Shown: positions 13,874 through 26,970 of the stretch, one piece after another
How positions within the stretch are numbered: position 1 is the stretch's first letter
How the letters are laid out: each line of letters starts with the position of its first letter
Assembly: GCA_030549335.1 (NCBI GenBank)
Contig: CM060194.1
Location: 70,592,077 to 70,656,076, forward strand
Source: Pontederia crassipes
Lineage: Eukaryota; Streptophyta; Magnoliopsida; Commelinales; Pontederiaceae
DNA: 64,000 nucleotides
Direction: 5' to 3'
The notes under the pieces: generated by a model
Databases searched by the model: none
Told to the model about the DNA's origin: nothing
What the model saw: the letters and a program-made list of their open reading frames with translations, nothing else
Position numbers and translations under genes: made by a program

Positions 13874-15924
<2,051 letters not shown>

Positions 15925-16034
15925 TTTTTTCTTTTAAAGAAATTAAACTAATGCGTAGGAATCCTAATTTGTCTAGTGGGCATTAATTTTTCTCACCAAT
16001 TAAAGTTAATTTTGAATCCAAAACTGTGTTCCGA
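15925..16034. repeat. Direct repeat, copy 1 (paired with 16511-16619)
   Basis: Reads CTTTTAAAGAAATTAAACTA, then ATCCTAATTTGTCTAG, ACCAATTAAAGTTAATTT and GTGTTCCGA. The same series with scattered substitutions occurs directly after the foldback element at 16511-16619. It looks like a tandem duplication of about 590 bp period today, the excess being the foldback element inserted at the junction. Confidence 0.8.
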
Positions 16035-16082
16035 ATATATATACACAAAAAAGAGCTTCCCCTTGACTCATCTTTTTCTTTT

Positions 16083-16511
16083 GTGTTATTTCCTCTGACC
16101 ACCCTTCAATTATCGTAATTTATCATATTTAATTCCAAACTATGAATTTTATTTTTTGAGTACCAAAATTATCGCGATTTTTCTAATTTGATCTTTCCAT
16201 CCAATTCCATCGCCTTCTCTATTATTTTTTATGTTTTACATTTATGAAAAGTTCATTATATCCCTGCTCTGAATTAAATTATATTTTCACATAAAAAATA
16301 AAATATAATAATAATTTTAAAATAATTTAATTCAGAGCAAGATAATGGATTCTTCACAAATATGAAAAATAAAAAATAATGGAGAAGTCGACGAAATTGG
16401 ACGGAAGAATCAAATTGAAAAAATCGCGATAATTTAGGTATCCAAAAAATAAAATTTGTATTTTGAGATTAGACGTGGTAAATCATTAGAGGTGGTCAGA
16501 GGAAATAATCT
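16083..16511. mobile_element. Coreless foldback MITE, 9-bp TSD, same family as 12606-13622
   Basis: A 429-bp element flanked by the perfect 9-bp duplication TTTTCTTTT (16074-16082 and 16512-16520). Ends GTGTTATTTCCTCTGACC and GGTCAGAGGAAATAATCT match the ends of the 12606-13622 element. Internal motifs shared with it include ATCGCGATTTTT, TTCTCYATTATTTTT-type sequence, ACGAAATTGGACGGAAG and ATCGCGATA. Its arms meet almost directly in a short AT-rich centre, so nearly the whole element is a hairpin. It lacks any GC-rich core. Confidence 0.88.
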
Positions 16512-16619
16512 TTTTCTTTTAAAAGAATTAACTTAATGCGTAGTAATCCTAATTTGTCTAGCGTCCATTAATTTGCTATCCAATTAAAGTTAATTTCGAA
16601 TCCAAACTTGTGTTCCGAG
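16511..16619. repeat. Direct repeat, copy 2
   Basis: Second copy of the 15925-16034 sequence: AATGCGTAGTAATCCTAATT, then CCAATTAAAGTTAATTTCGA and TTGTGTTCCGAGT. It begins at the right TSD of the foldback element. Confidence 0.8.
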
Positions 16620-18726
16620 TTGCATGAACCATGCACTAAGCTGGATTGGGAGGCTGAGCACGTCATAATCTCGTGGGTTCTATCATAAATACATGCCATT
16701 TTATATAATGGAAGAGCGGACCAGCTTTTTGCTCGCAGATGAGGATGCATAGCACATGGGAAAATGTTCAAGAAGAAGGTCCAATTAGCTAGCGATTCCT
16801 TGAATAATATATTTGTAATAAAACGTTTGTGCACTCAGATTCCTCGGCTTCGTTCGGATAGAAAAATTAAGGTTCACTGAATCTTGCAAGAAAGTTGGCG
16901 TTTTTTAATGGTTATTTGAAGAATTGAAGGCAACGAGAGTGGATAGAAATGAATCTATGGAAAAATATGTCAGAATCATGGGAAAGCACATGTTTGCTGT
17001 AGTGTTCAATAGCTTATGTACAACGATTGTGCTTAATTATACAGATCAGACTCAAGGAAGGAGCTAACGTGCATGCAAAAGGAAGAGAAGTCACCCCCCT
17101 CAGATTGAACTAATACAAATTAATCAGCTTTTCAGTACGATGGAAAAGTTATAAGAAAAACATTATAAAAAAAATGACAATTGGAGTATTTGAACTACTC
17201 CGGAGTTAAGGTAGTAGTTTATGTGGAAATAACTATTTTCTTGGTGCTCTATATTTCATGTTCAGTGTCTTACTATTCTTATTTTTTTTTCAAGGAACCG
17301 TGTGGATTGAAGACCCATTAATTTCTTTTAGAGAATTAGTCATCTATAATCTAAGAATAATAAACGTTTGGGAATCTTCCTGTCAAAAAATATCAACGAG
17401 ACTAATTCTAAGTTGACTTCCCGATAAATATGTTTTAATTAGCAACAAGATAGTGGAAACAATCTTCCATAATTGTTTGATTGGGTCCTATTATGCATGC
17501 TGGATGCTGATTTCCATTGCCTTTAAATTGCTGATTAATTTATTGGTCAAATTTCCCCTGTTTCTTTCTAAGTTACTCTCAATGCCAAATTGTTCATGAT
17601 TTTTCTTTTTAGAATTATCCTTTTTCCGCTATTATTACAAGGCAATACATTACGTGGGCTGACGCTTGAGCTTAATTAATTTCCCGTGATCCAGTTCCAT
17701 TGTTAAGGGAGTTAATCCAATGTATATAACCTCAAACACTAGTAAAAAAATCTTTTTTATAACCTTAACACTTCGTTTCATAATTGATTGGTCTAGTGGC
17801 CTTAAATGCGAAATACTGCGGATTAAATTTACTAATGATTAATTAGGCATAGTTATAAATTAGTTCGCAAAAAGATGCGAGAAAAATTCAAATAATAAAT
17901 CAAGGTGATCGAGTACAATTATTCGATCGTTACGGATCATTGTCGTGTTGTGTCGAATAGTCGTGACACAACAAGAGTGACAACAACGAATACAACTTTA
18001 GCACGATTAAATGTCACAACATATAAAATAGAACGATTGATAAATATTAGAAAAAAAAATATACAATTATTTTTATATAAAAATACATTTAAAACGATCA
18101 TTTCAACTTTATCATTAATAAAAGAATAGTTTACAATGAATGAAAATTAAAGGGTTTTTTATATGTCATCAAAATTTAGTTGGCCAAAAATGATTTTATT
18201 TCATTTTTGTTCTTTCATTTCTTTGAACATAATTAACAAAAAAAAAAAAACTCACATAGAAGGCTCACAATCAAGTTTTTGACGCCACAATTTGACCGAG
18301 TATGGACATGAAATTTCACCTTGTAATTATCATCAAATCTACAATCTAAATTCTAAAATAAATTGATTAATAATAATTGAAATGTTAAAAGAATGTGTTC
18401 GCCAAGTTGAAAACAAGTTTGCGAAAGTTGAACTTTGAAAATGATAACGTTTTCAATTATGCATAAAGACTTAAAACTGTGAACATTAGATATAATACTC
18501 CGGCAAAACAATTTTACATTTCTAAAAAACGGAGAAAGGGAAATTAAAACTACATGTCAGCTCTTTTGACTTGGGACTTATTTGGTTGGGTGTGAAAGAA
18601 GATGAACGGATGGAAAAAGAATGGAGGAAAATGTACTTGTTTGAATTTAAGTTGGACCCTCAATATCTTAATTCTTTCAAGAAAGATATACATATTTAAT
18701 AAGTCTTTTTATCTTTAATCAAATAA
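16620..18726. other. AT-rich intergenic region
   Basis: No convincing coding region. Short ORFs at 16568-16834 (-) and 17905-18129 (+) show no known motif. Confidence 0.45.

Positions 18727-18804
<78 letters not shown>
18727..18804. repeat. (AAT)n microsatellite, about 26 units
   Basis: Pure AAT/ATA trinucleotide array. It sits inside sequence beginning CTTATTTGGTTGGGTGTG near 18589 and ending near 18930, which may be a MITE with weak inverted ends, but the ends could not be fixed. Confidence 0.9.
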
Positions 18805-18805
<1 letters not shown>

Positions 18806-18939
18806 TCAAAATAAAATTATCACTTAATATTATATTTTCTTTTCTTTAATGGTGGATGCATTCCTTTTTTTAATCAATTTTCTCCTCATTCTTTATCTTT
18901 TTTTTTAATGAACTTTGAATCAGACCCTTAGCGTATATT

Positions 18940-19640
18940 TGGATTGAGGGATATGAATGGGTAGGGAGGAACCTCAAGGAATGAAATTAGTTAAATTATG
19001 TTTAGTTATATTTTTTATTTAAGTTAAGAGGAATGAGATGGAATAGCTAAGTCCTTTAAACACTATATTTTTTTATTCCACCAAATTGGTGGAACGAGGA
19101 TAAATAGATTATTTTAAATCAAATTAATTTTTTTCTCTTTTTATTAAAAAATGAAATTATTTCTCTCTCTCTCATTCATTGATATATTATTTTTTTCTAA
19201 TATGAATACACATTTATCTATCATTTTTTTTATTTTAAAGGGTAAGAATGATTTTTTAGTAAATATAAAATTTTATTCAAAATAAACATAAATATACTAT
19301 TTAAAAATAATTTAATACTAATATAATATATTCAACTAGGTCGGAACGTAAAATCCGAATTCGGTCATGACCCGACTCAGCCGATCTCAAAGAAATGAGA
19401 CTCGATCTTGATCCAATTATCCATCAAGTCAGAAAAAAATTCGAGTTGATGCTAACAAGGGCGACCAGGTCATCTCAATTCATGCTCTTTCCTAATTAAC
19501 GATTATAAATACTTTAAATATATTTTCATTACCTCATTTCACATCTTATATAATGTATTATTTAAATATGAACTTTTTAATGACACACCACACTTCACCA
19601 CTACATCACTCACCATACCAATGCACTTCACTAAAACAAA
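18940..19640. other. AT-rich stretch, possible MITE
   Basis: The left side has TATATTTGGATTGAGGGATA and the right side CACTTCACTAAAACAAACTC, weakly complementary in the style of MITE ends (read inward, GAGTTTGTTTTAGTGAAGTG). No target duplication was found, so this is only suggestive. Confidence 0.3.
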
Positions 19641-19794
19641 CTCTTAGTTAAAATAAAAAAAAACAATTTATCTCTCCATGAATTGTTGGTTCATATTCTT
19701 CTCCAACAAAAAGTTATATAACGAATTAAGGAGATGACCGATCAAGATTAATTGACAGACCAAAAACTCTTCAGACAGAAGAACTTCAACTTTC

Positions 19795-21247
19795 CTAAGA
19801 TGGAGGGCGATAATAAGCATAAACCGAGTAGAAGGTCTGTAGAGCAGTGAGGATCAGGAGTATAACCGCAGCCAAAACAGATAAGAAAACGCAGAAGTTT
19901 TTGCAGTAGTTTGTCAGAAACCAGCCAAGATTCTCATGATATTTCGACTTGGAGTATGCATGGACGTCTCTGAACACCTCAGCTAGGTAGTGGTTCTCAA
20001 AGTCCATGTCGCAGTAGCTGCATAACTGGTTGAAGAAGAGGGCAACGTACGTCGTGTAACTGGTGATGTCTCGTCCCACGTCGGTGGATTGCTTGAAGGC
20101 GATGAGGTTGGCCAACTTGTACGTCATCTTGTCGTGAACAGAAATGAATGGGATTTTCGAGAACGCCGTGCTTGAATGTTATGTCTAAGAAGTTCGCAGA
20201 TGCCCTCTTCTTGAACCTGACGCCTGCTTCCAGAAGTCTGGTGGCTGATGGAATTGAACGCGGTGCGCGTTCTGCATCTGCAGTTGCTGACAGTGTATTT
20301 CGAGAGCAGGAGAAAAGTGAAGAAATGATGTTTAGATTTAGATACTTAAAGACCCTGCCAAGGAGATCTAGGACTAGGAGTTTGTGTTGGAGAGTGCGAT
20401 GTATAGAATCGGAACTGTCTGAGCATTCGGAATTGCGTTGACATTTCGATTTCAAATTGTTTGTGTCATTTTTCTTGCTTGTGCAATAGTGCTGGTAATA
20501 GAGGTGGAGCAAATGTTGGGTCTTCGCCATAGGCCGATCTTTAATTACCTTGTCCGTGGGTTCCCCCAGCATTTCAAGTAAGCCAAGAAGAATCTTATGA
20601 GCAAGCGGTAATTCATTGTCGACGTTCAAATTAGAATTGGAAGAATGAGCGGTTTTATGGTCACTTACAAACGCACCAAATAGAGTTTGGAGCACGATGA
20701 AGGGGACCTGGTTTTCCAACAGTAGCAAGTCGTGCAATATTGTAGCAAAGCTCCACCGAACTTTATCCACCTTCAACCGATCGTCACGGGCAATCCACAT
20801 CTTGAAGTATTGAATTATGAAACAGCCATCAAGCAGAAGCATCTTTATGAATTCTGTGCTGCTGATATCATTGAATGCATGGTAATAGCATTTTCTTATA
20901 TCCGGTTCCATTTCTTTCAACTTCGCTTCACAGTTCTATAGAAAGTCGCGATCAGATGTTTGATCTTTCAGGTCGCCGAGGAACTTGACCTTAACTGCGT
21001 CCATGTCTCGTAGTTCCTTCTTTTTGCCCTCGTCGTCATTTGCATGCATGTAAGGGCCGATGGACACAATTTGAGGGCGGAAGAAATCATCCCGCCCTCG
21101 ACAAATATAGCCTGGGACCCGAAAGATGGTGCATTTCGGTTCTGTTATTTCAACTACCTGGTCACCCAAATCACTGAGCTTCTTCAGAATGAGGTTTACC
21201 GCTTCATACTTCTGGTGGGACGACGACTCGGTGGATGAACTTTCCAT
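19795..21247 (-). pseudogene. DUF247 (UPF0481) protein, pseudogene
   Basis: Starts at ATG 21247 and keeps family hallmarks: TIFRVPGYICRG, FFRPQIVSIGPYMH, LLLLENQVPFIVLQTLF, HLLHLYYQHY, QSTDVGRDITSY, VALFFNQLC, and a C-terminal membrane helix (VFLSVLAAVILLILTALQTF) followed by YAYYRPPS. Three lesions are visible: an in-frame TAG at 20938-20936; an extra A after the codon stretch LE near 20155, which shifts frame; and an internal deletion of about 30 codons between ITSYTTY and VALFFNQL compared with the copy at 27-28 kb. DUF247 proteins are plant-specific, with one C-terminal membrane helix; some members control grass self-incompatibility. This copy cannot make a normal protein. Confidence 0.9.
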
Positions 21248-22689
21248 GATTAATGGAGCACCCCGTTGTTGGGCGCCTCTACAGGTCGAGGATACACTGT
21301 GTCCATGGAAGCAACCACATCATAGCATAAAATGCGGGACAGATGCTTCAATCTCTGAGGTCAACTGAGGAGGGAAGGGGAGAGGAATGCCGAGGACGAA
21401 CTAATGAAGAGGGGCGTAGATCAGGGTTGGAGTCGAAGCTTGGGCAGTGGCATTGTCGCCAAGTGGTATATGTATATTACTGGTTCCTGAACTGTTTGCG
21501 TCCTTCTTTGCTGAGCTGATTGTATATATGTACTTATAGTAGAAAGATCAGTTGACCAGATGCGCAAGATTAAGTTGAGACTTGAGTGCACATGCTGCAG
21601 AAGGCCGTCAGGAAATAGAAGCTGGAAGAATGCGCTGTCGAGCAGCGATTTGCCGCGACGTGCGGATCGGAGACAGAGAAGAGAGTTGTCTCGACGTGCA
21701 ACTGATCAGCTGGTAAAGTGCCGCAACGTGCACGGTAAGAGGCAGCTAAGAAGCCTTCAGGGTCGTCACAAACTATGGAGAAGCGGTGTAAGAACGACCA
21801 ACCCCAAAAACTATCTGACCCAAAAAACCGAATTAAAAAAATAAAAAAAATAAGAAGTCCGAATATAATTTAGAATAATTTTTAATAAATTAAAATTCAC
21901 TCATTAAAATTAAGACCCATCCAAAAAAATCACAGGCCCGTGGAGTCCATTTTTTATTTATATAATTAATATATATGTTATTAATTCTTTAAATATAATA
22001 TTTTTTGTCTAAAATTTCTTACTTTTCTATCACATTATCAATTTCTAATTTAATAACTTTAATTTTTTAGTACTATATTATATATTTAATATAAAATTAA
22101 TATTTTTATATTAGTTTTAGTTTATTATTAAAATATAATTATATAAGACTATGACTTCAAAAAATTATTAAAAGAAATTAATCCGTTAGAGGGTGATTTT
22201 TATTTTTACAAAATGATTTTTGGACAGTTTTTCTAATTTTAAAAATTGATTCGAAAAATAGACGTTGATTCTTTTAAACTGAAAATTCGACTTTCACCCC
22301 TGAGCTTAAAGCCAATTATATAAATATTTTAAGATTAAATAAACTTTCAAGTATTATTTTATATTTTTTTAAGATGTAAAACAACTAATCAAATCTTCAC
22401 AATACATTTAATTTTAAATTATCTATTAGTCAAATATATAATTGATGAAAGATAATATTAATTTGATAACAACGATAACATGCACACTTATCATTAGTTG
22501 GTTAATGATAATTTGATATTAATATTTCTGGATAGCAAATTGAGTCTCAATCTTTAAAATTGTTAATATCCGATTAATTCAAGTAAAAAAATAAGAATTA
22601 AATAATATTTTTTTTAAATCAAGTTCGCCATTCAATAGATCAAATCTAAATTTATTATTAACTTTAATACTGATACTCTTAATAAAATA
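21248..22689. other. Intergenic region
   Basis: No recognised coding region. The ORF at 21560-21844 is basic and has no family-like motif. The right half is AT-rich. Confidence 0.45.
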
Positions 22690-23405
22690 GAGGCAGTCCT
22701 CAAATCATACTAATGATCCTTCAATTTTGACTTGATAATTATATTATCCTCTAACTTCAATTTGTAACTAGAGTTTTCTTTGAATTTTAATTTCTTACGC
22801 CTATTATTCTCTTGATCGGTGATAGTAAATTTTTTATTTGCACTACTGATATGATATAATAAAAAAATATGATTAAATAATAATAAAATAATAAAATAAA
22901 AAGAGGCATTAACCTTATGACTTCCACCCCTCACTAGAGCCGAAGGAAGGGGCAGCCGCTCCCTTCCCCCAAAGAGGAGGGCCACTCCCTCTCCCTCGAC
23001 GCACACAACACAAAGGGGAAGGAGGGAGGAGGGAGGTGCCCTCCCTCTCTCTACGTGCCACATAGAGGGGGAGCGAGTGGCTGCCTCCTTTACCTCGGAG
23101 GGAGTTGCCACCCCCTCACTCACTACACACGCGACACAAAGGGAGAAGGGTGGCTGCCCCCTTTCCCTTGGAGGAGCGGCCACCCCCTTCCCTCTCCTCT
23201 TTGGCGTTAGAGAGGAGAGGGGAATGAGGGGCCGCAACTACTTCACCTCTCTTTTTATTAATTTATTAATTTTTATATTAATTTTTATTTCTTATTATGT
23301 CATGTTAATAGTGCAATTAGAAAATCTATTATCACTTGTCAACAAGACAACACGTGTACAAAATCAAAATTTCGCTATTTATGTAATTTATCTCAAACCA
23401 CTGCG
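22690..23405. mobile_element. GC-core inverted-repeat element, GGGTAAATTAC family
   Basis: AT-rich arms around a GC-rich core (about 22920-23235). The left arm has TGATCCTTCAATTTTGACTT and GTGATAGTAAATTTTTTATTTGCACTA. The inverted right arm matches it (GTGATAATAGATTTTCTAATTGCACTA) and ends with TGTAATTTATC. The same arms occur at 57592-58320. The core gives Pro/Arg/Ser-rich ORFs on both strands and is not judged coding. Exact ends and TSD are uncertain. Confidence 0.6.
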
Positions 23406-23793
23406 TTGATGATTTGGTGCTTGGGTCCTTTCTTCCATATGAGAGCGACAACTACGATGGGGGAAATTAATGGACGTGGTTTGACTCTTATGGGTGGGAG
23501 AAAAAAAAGACAAATTGACCAGCTATTACAAATTTTCCATAATGAAAGAAATGTCATTGGTGGATTTGTCCTTTGAACCCTTTTTTGCATTAGAATACTT
23601 AAAATCAAACATAATTACAAATAAAATATTTATTGCCTCCAAAGATGAAAGATTAGAAAATCGAACGAGAATTATAAGATCCTATTTATTAATAAAAAAA
23701 TATTTTAAAAATAATAAATATATATATTTTTATAAATTTTCATATTTAAGTATTAAATTACACTCAACTAAATATTTTTTTATCAATTCTTAA

Positions 23794-24379
23794 GTCAAAT
23801 TATATTAAAGCATATTACAAATGAAGAAAATATATTAAACTTCCATTTAAATTAATTTTTATTATGATAAATATAGTTTTAATTAATATTTTAGTTATAG
23901 GATCAGATAAGATTGTAAGATCATGTAATGAAGATCATATTAAAATCTTAGACATAGGATCGTCAAAATAAGATCGAGATCGATAAGAGACGATAAAATC
24001 GTAAATCATAAATCTTATAATGTAGATCGAGATCTTGACAACTTTGAACCAAGTGAATATATTTTTAACAATATTGGTGATAATATTTATGATAAATATT
24101 CATCACAATGTTAGCCAAATTATATTAAAGCATATTACAAATGAAGAAAATATATTAAACTTTCATATAAAATTGTATAGGATATCGTAAAATCAAGATC
24201 ATATTAAAATCTTAGACATAAGATCCTCAAAATAAGATCGAGATCGATAAAGGACAGTAAAATCGTAAAATCATAAATCTTATAATGTTGATCAAGAGCT
24301 TGACAACTTTAAACCAAGTGAATATTTTTCTAACAATATTAGTGATAATATTTATGATAAATTTTCATCTCAATGTTAG
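23794..24379. repeat. Tandem duplication, units of about 320 and 266 bp
   Basis: Both units start CAAATTATATTAAAGCATAT and continue with ATGAAGAAAATATATTAAAC, then ATATTAAAATCTTAGACATA, CTTGACAACTTT and GATAATATTTATGATAAAT, ending CTCAATGTTAG or CACAATGTTAG. The second unit lacks about 50 bases near its start. Part of the unit resembles the inverted-repeat element in the MACPF intron. No coding content. Confidence 0.8.
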
Positions 24380-25007
24380 TCATTAGTAAATCATTACAAA
24401 TTGGTGATACATTAGTGAAAAGTCAATGTTTCATAATGATTGTGCTTGAACTGTCATCTAACTCATTGACTTATTTCTTATTTAAGAATACATCTCATAT
24501 GTAATTAGTAGCCTTTATCTTTATCTCATGAAAATGTTCGACTCTTAGATGATGATTTACGTGTTTATTTTAACAAAAAAAGTTTTAGTTCAAACTTTGG
24601 TGTAAAACCAATGGAAGAATTATCTCCCCTATATCTAATTACTACATGTATAGGTCACTAAAAGGTGAACTTATTAGTTGTGTGTAGCGATGATATGAGG
24701 TTGGCTAATATGCACACTTAGAAATCATATTATCTTTTGCTTTGTACTTATAAACTCTAATTTAATAAGAATGATGCTTTCCATCAAGTAGATTGAGACT
24801 TTATATTAGAGCATTTAACTTCCACACTGCATTATTATATTATCTTGATCTTTTATCATTTCCTATTCATTTAATAGTCTTCTTGGTATATCTTGATTGT
24901 TGACCAACTTAATACATTAGCTAGGATCATAGTATTTTCATAGTGTCTTCGAGTTCAACCTTTGCCACATTATAGAGATTGTTCTTGGGAGCATTACAAT
25001 GCTTACA
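24380..25007. other. AT-rich intergenic region
   Basis: Nothing recognised on either strand. Confidence 0.4.
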
Positions 25008-25190
25008 TAGAAAATGGCGGACATATGTTTGATTTTTTAGGTCCGAAAGGAACTTAGTCTTAACCCCATCCATGGCTCGTAGTTCCTTCTTTTTTCTCTC
25101 ATTATCATTCACATACATGTAAGGGACCTTCACAGCCATGTAGCGAACAAGAAATTCTAGGGAAGAAAACATCATCTTGCTCATGATCAT
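25008..25190 (-). pseudogene. DUF247 N-terminal fragment (relic)
   Basis: The stretch VPYMYVNDNERKKKELRAMD, then KTKFLSDLKNQT, aligns residue by residue with the N-terminal region of the other two DUF247 loci (GPYMHANDDEGKKKELRDMD). Upstream sequence matches the FFRPQIV region only after a frame change. No other DUF247 domain part is present nearby, so this is a short relic. It lies between the two larger copies on the same strand. Confidence 0.75.
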
Positions 25191-26970
25191 GAAGTGACCC
25201 TTCACAATCATGATGAAGGACATTCATGGCCCGATCACTGGTGTCATGGTCGTGAATGAACAGAAGTAAAACATGGGAGCTTAGCTCTCCCTCATGATCG
25301 TGATGGGCATCTTCATGGTCGTGAATGACCTACAATTGTAACCAAATGTTAGTTAAACCTATGAAGTTTAAATGATTTATAGAAATATGAAATAACGAAT
25401 TATTGTTATTGATGATAAATGTCTATTTTGATGATGTGATGAATATGTCAGGAGTGATGCCTGACACACACCTAAACATCGTATAATTATGTTAAGCCAT
25501 AAATAGGTGAACATTATAAGATTGTGATGCAAGGATTGATGTATTGATATGACAATAAGTAACAATTGAAGAATAAGTTATTTTTATATATAGTCAATTG
25601 ATAGGAGGTAATTGTCATCATACTCATAATGGTATGTGTGCTTTTATTGAAGCAATTGTCTTCACATCTCTAATGATGAATGTATGCATAGGGAGTATTC
25701 GTTGATGAAGCAATTGATATGCAAAATAGATACTTGTGACTTAGCTAGTTATTTGTGATGATCATGATGCAATTATTCAATTATTGCAAGACATGAAATA
25801 TCATATCGTAAGTCAAAGAACCTGAAGTCTAAGTGAACATCAATTGGTAATATGATATTGGAAGTAAGAAAAATCATATAATTTTTAAGTTGTTAAGTTA
25901 TAAAAATTGAGACTATTGTACCTATGTGACCAAGAATGCAAAGTACATATGAAAGAGAAGGCCAATGGTTACGTGAATTTGTGTTGGATATTGTTGATTA
26001 TTTCATGACGAAAATTGAAAATGCATATTGTATAATATGCATTGCATGGTGTGACATATAGAGGTATGTCTAGATTATGATATTCACGAAGTTATGCTTA
26101 TATTCTTTTAACAATAGCATAATTCCTATGATATAAAATGCATATTTAGGTCACAATATTGCATGAATTTTATATATTCTAATTAGAAAGTTGGGTAATG
26201 ATGCATGTCTCATGCACGGTGGATGACTACACGTGGTTAGGTTGGATAAGTGTGGTCTATTATACTAGAATTCTTGATACTCGGTATAAACCTTTAATTG
26301 ATCATGAGTAAGCAGAATTTGACATATTTCAATGATATATTGTGATGATTACATCTTTATAATTGTTTTTATTGAAATATTTAATGCTTCCATGATTTTA
26401 TTATATTATGCGGTGGACGAACGTGGCACATTAAAAAAAATTATGTAATGGAAGCAAATTGTTAGAAAATTTTGGTCTTAAAAATAGTTCAAAAGATGAA
26501 TTCAATTACTTTATTTCCAACCAAATGTGTGCGCGACATGTTGAGTTGGAATATTTGTTTAGAGATGAAAGGGACCGGGGAAAGAAGACAAATGTGAAAA
26601 AGGAGAATTGAGATAGTAGCAAGATAATTAGCCAAGGATCATATAATATCATGGAACTAATTCATTTATTCTTCAATAGAGCATACCTATATAGGAAGCA
26701 GTACACAATAGACTCACAGTGATACACATGCAAACCTTCCTCACATGACTAACAATTAAAAGATCTCACTCTAGTCTCCAAGAGGTAGATCATTAAGACA
26801 AAATCTCGCGACGCCATGGATATGTATATAGCTGATCACTATTTCATATACATGCATGTCCGAGACGCGTGCAATAAATTAACTTCTAAACACGAGAGAA
26901 CTTGTGGATGATGAGAATTAAGTAGACAATTTAGATAGACACAATGAACTCTCATAATGAATTAATCTTT
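25191..26970. other. AT-rich intergenic region
   Basis: Between 25140 and 25340 motifs such as TCATGGTCGTGAATGA recur on a small scale. Otherwise no gene or element was recognised. Confidence 0.4.

Noticed and set aside
22710-23237. 175-codon minus-strand ORF
   Set aside because: Runs through the GC core and the AT-rich arm of an inverted-repeat element and has no family-like motif.
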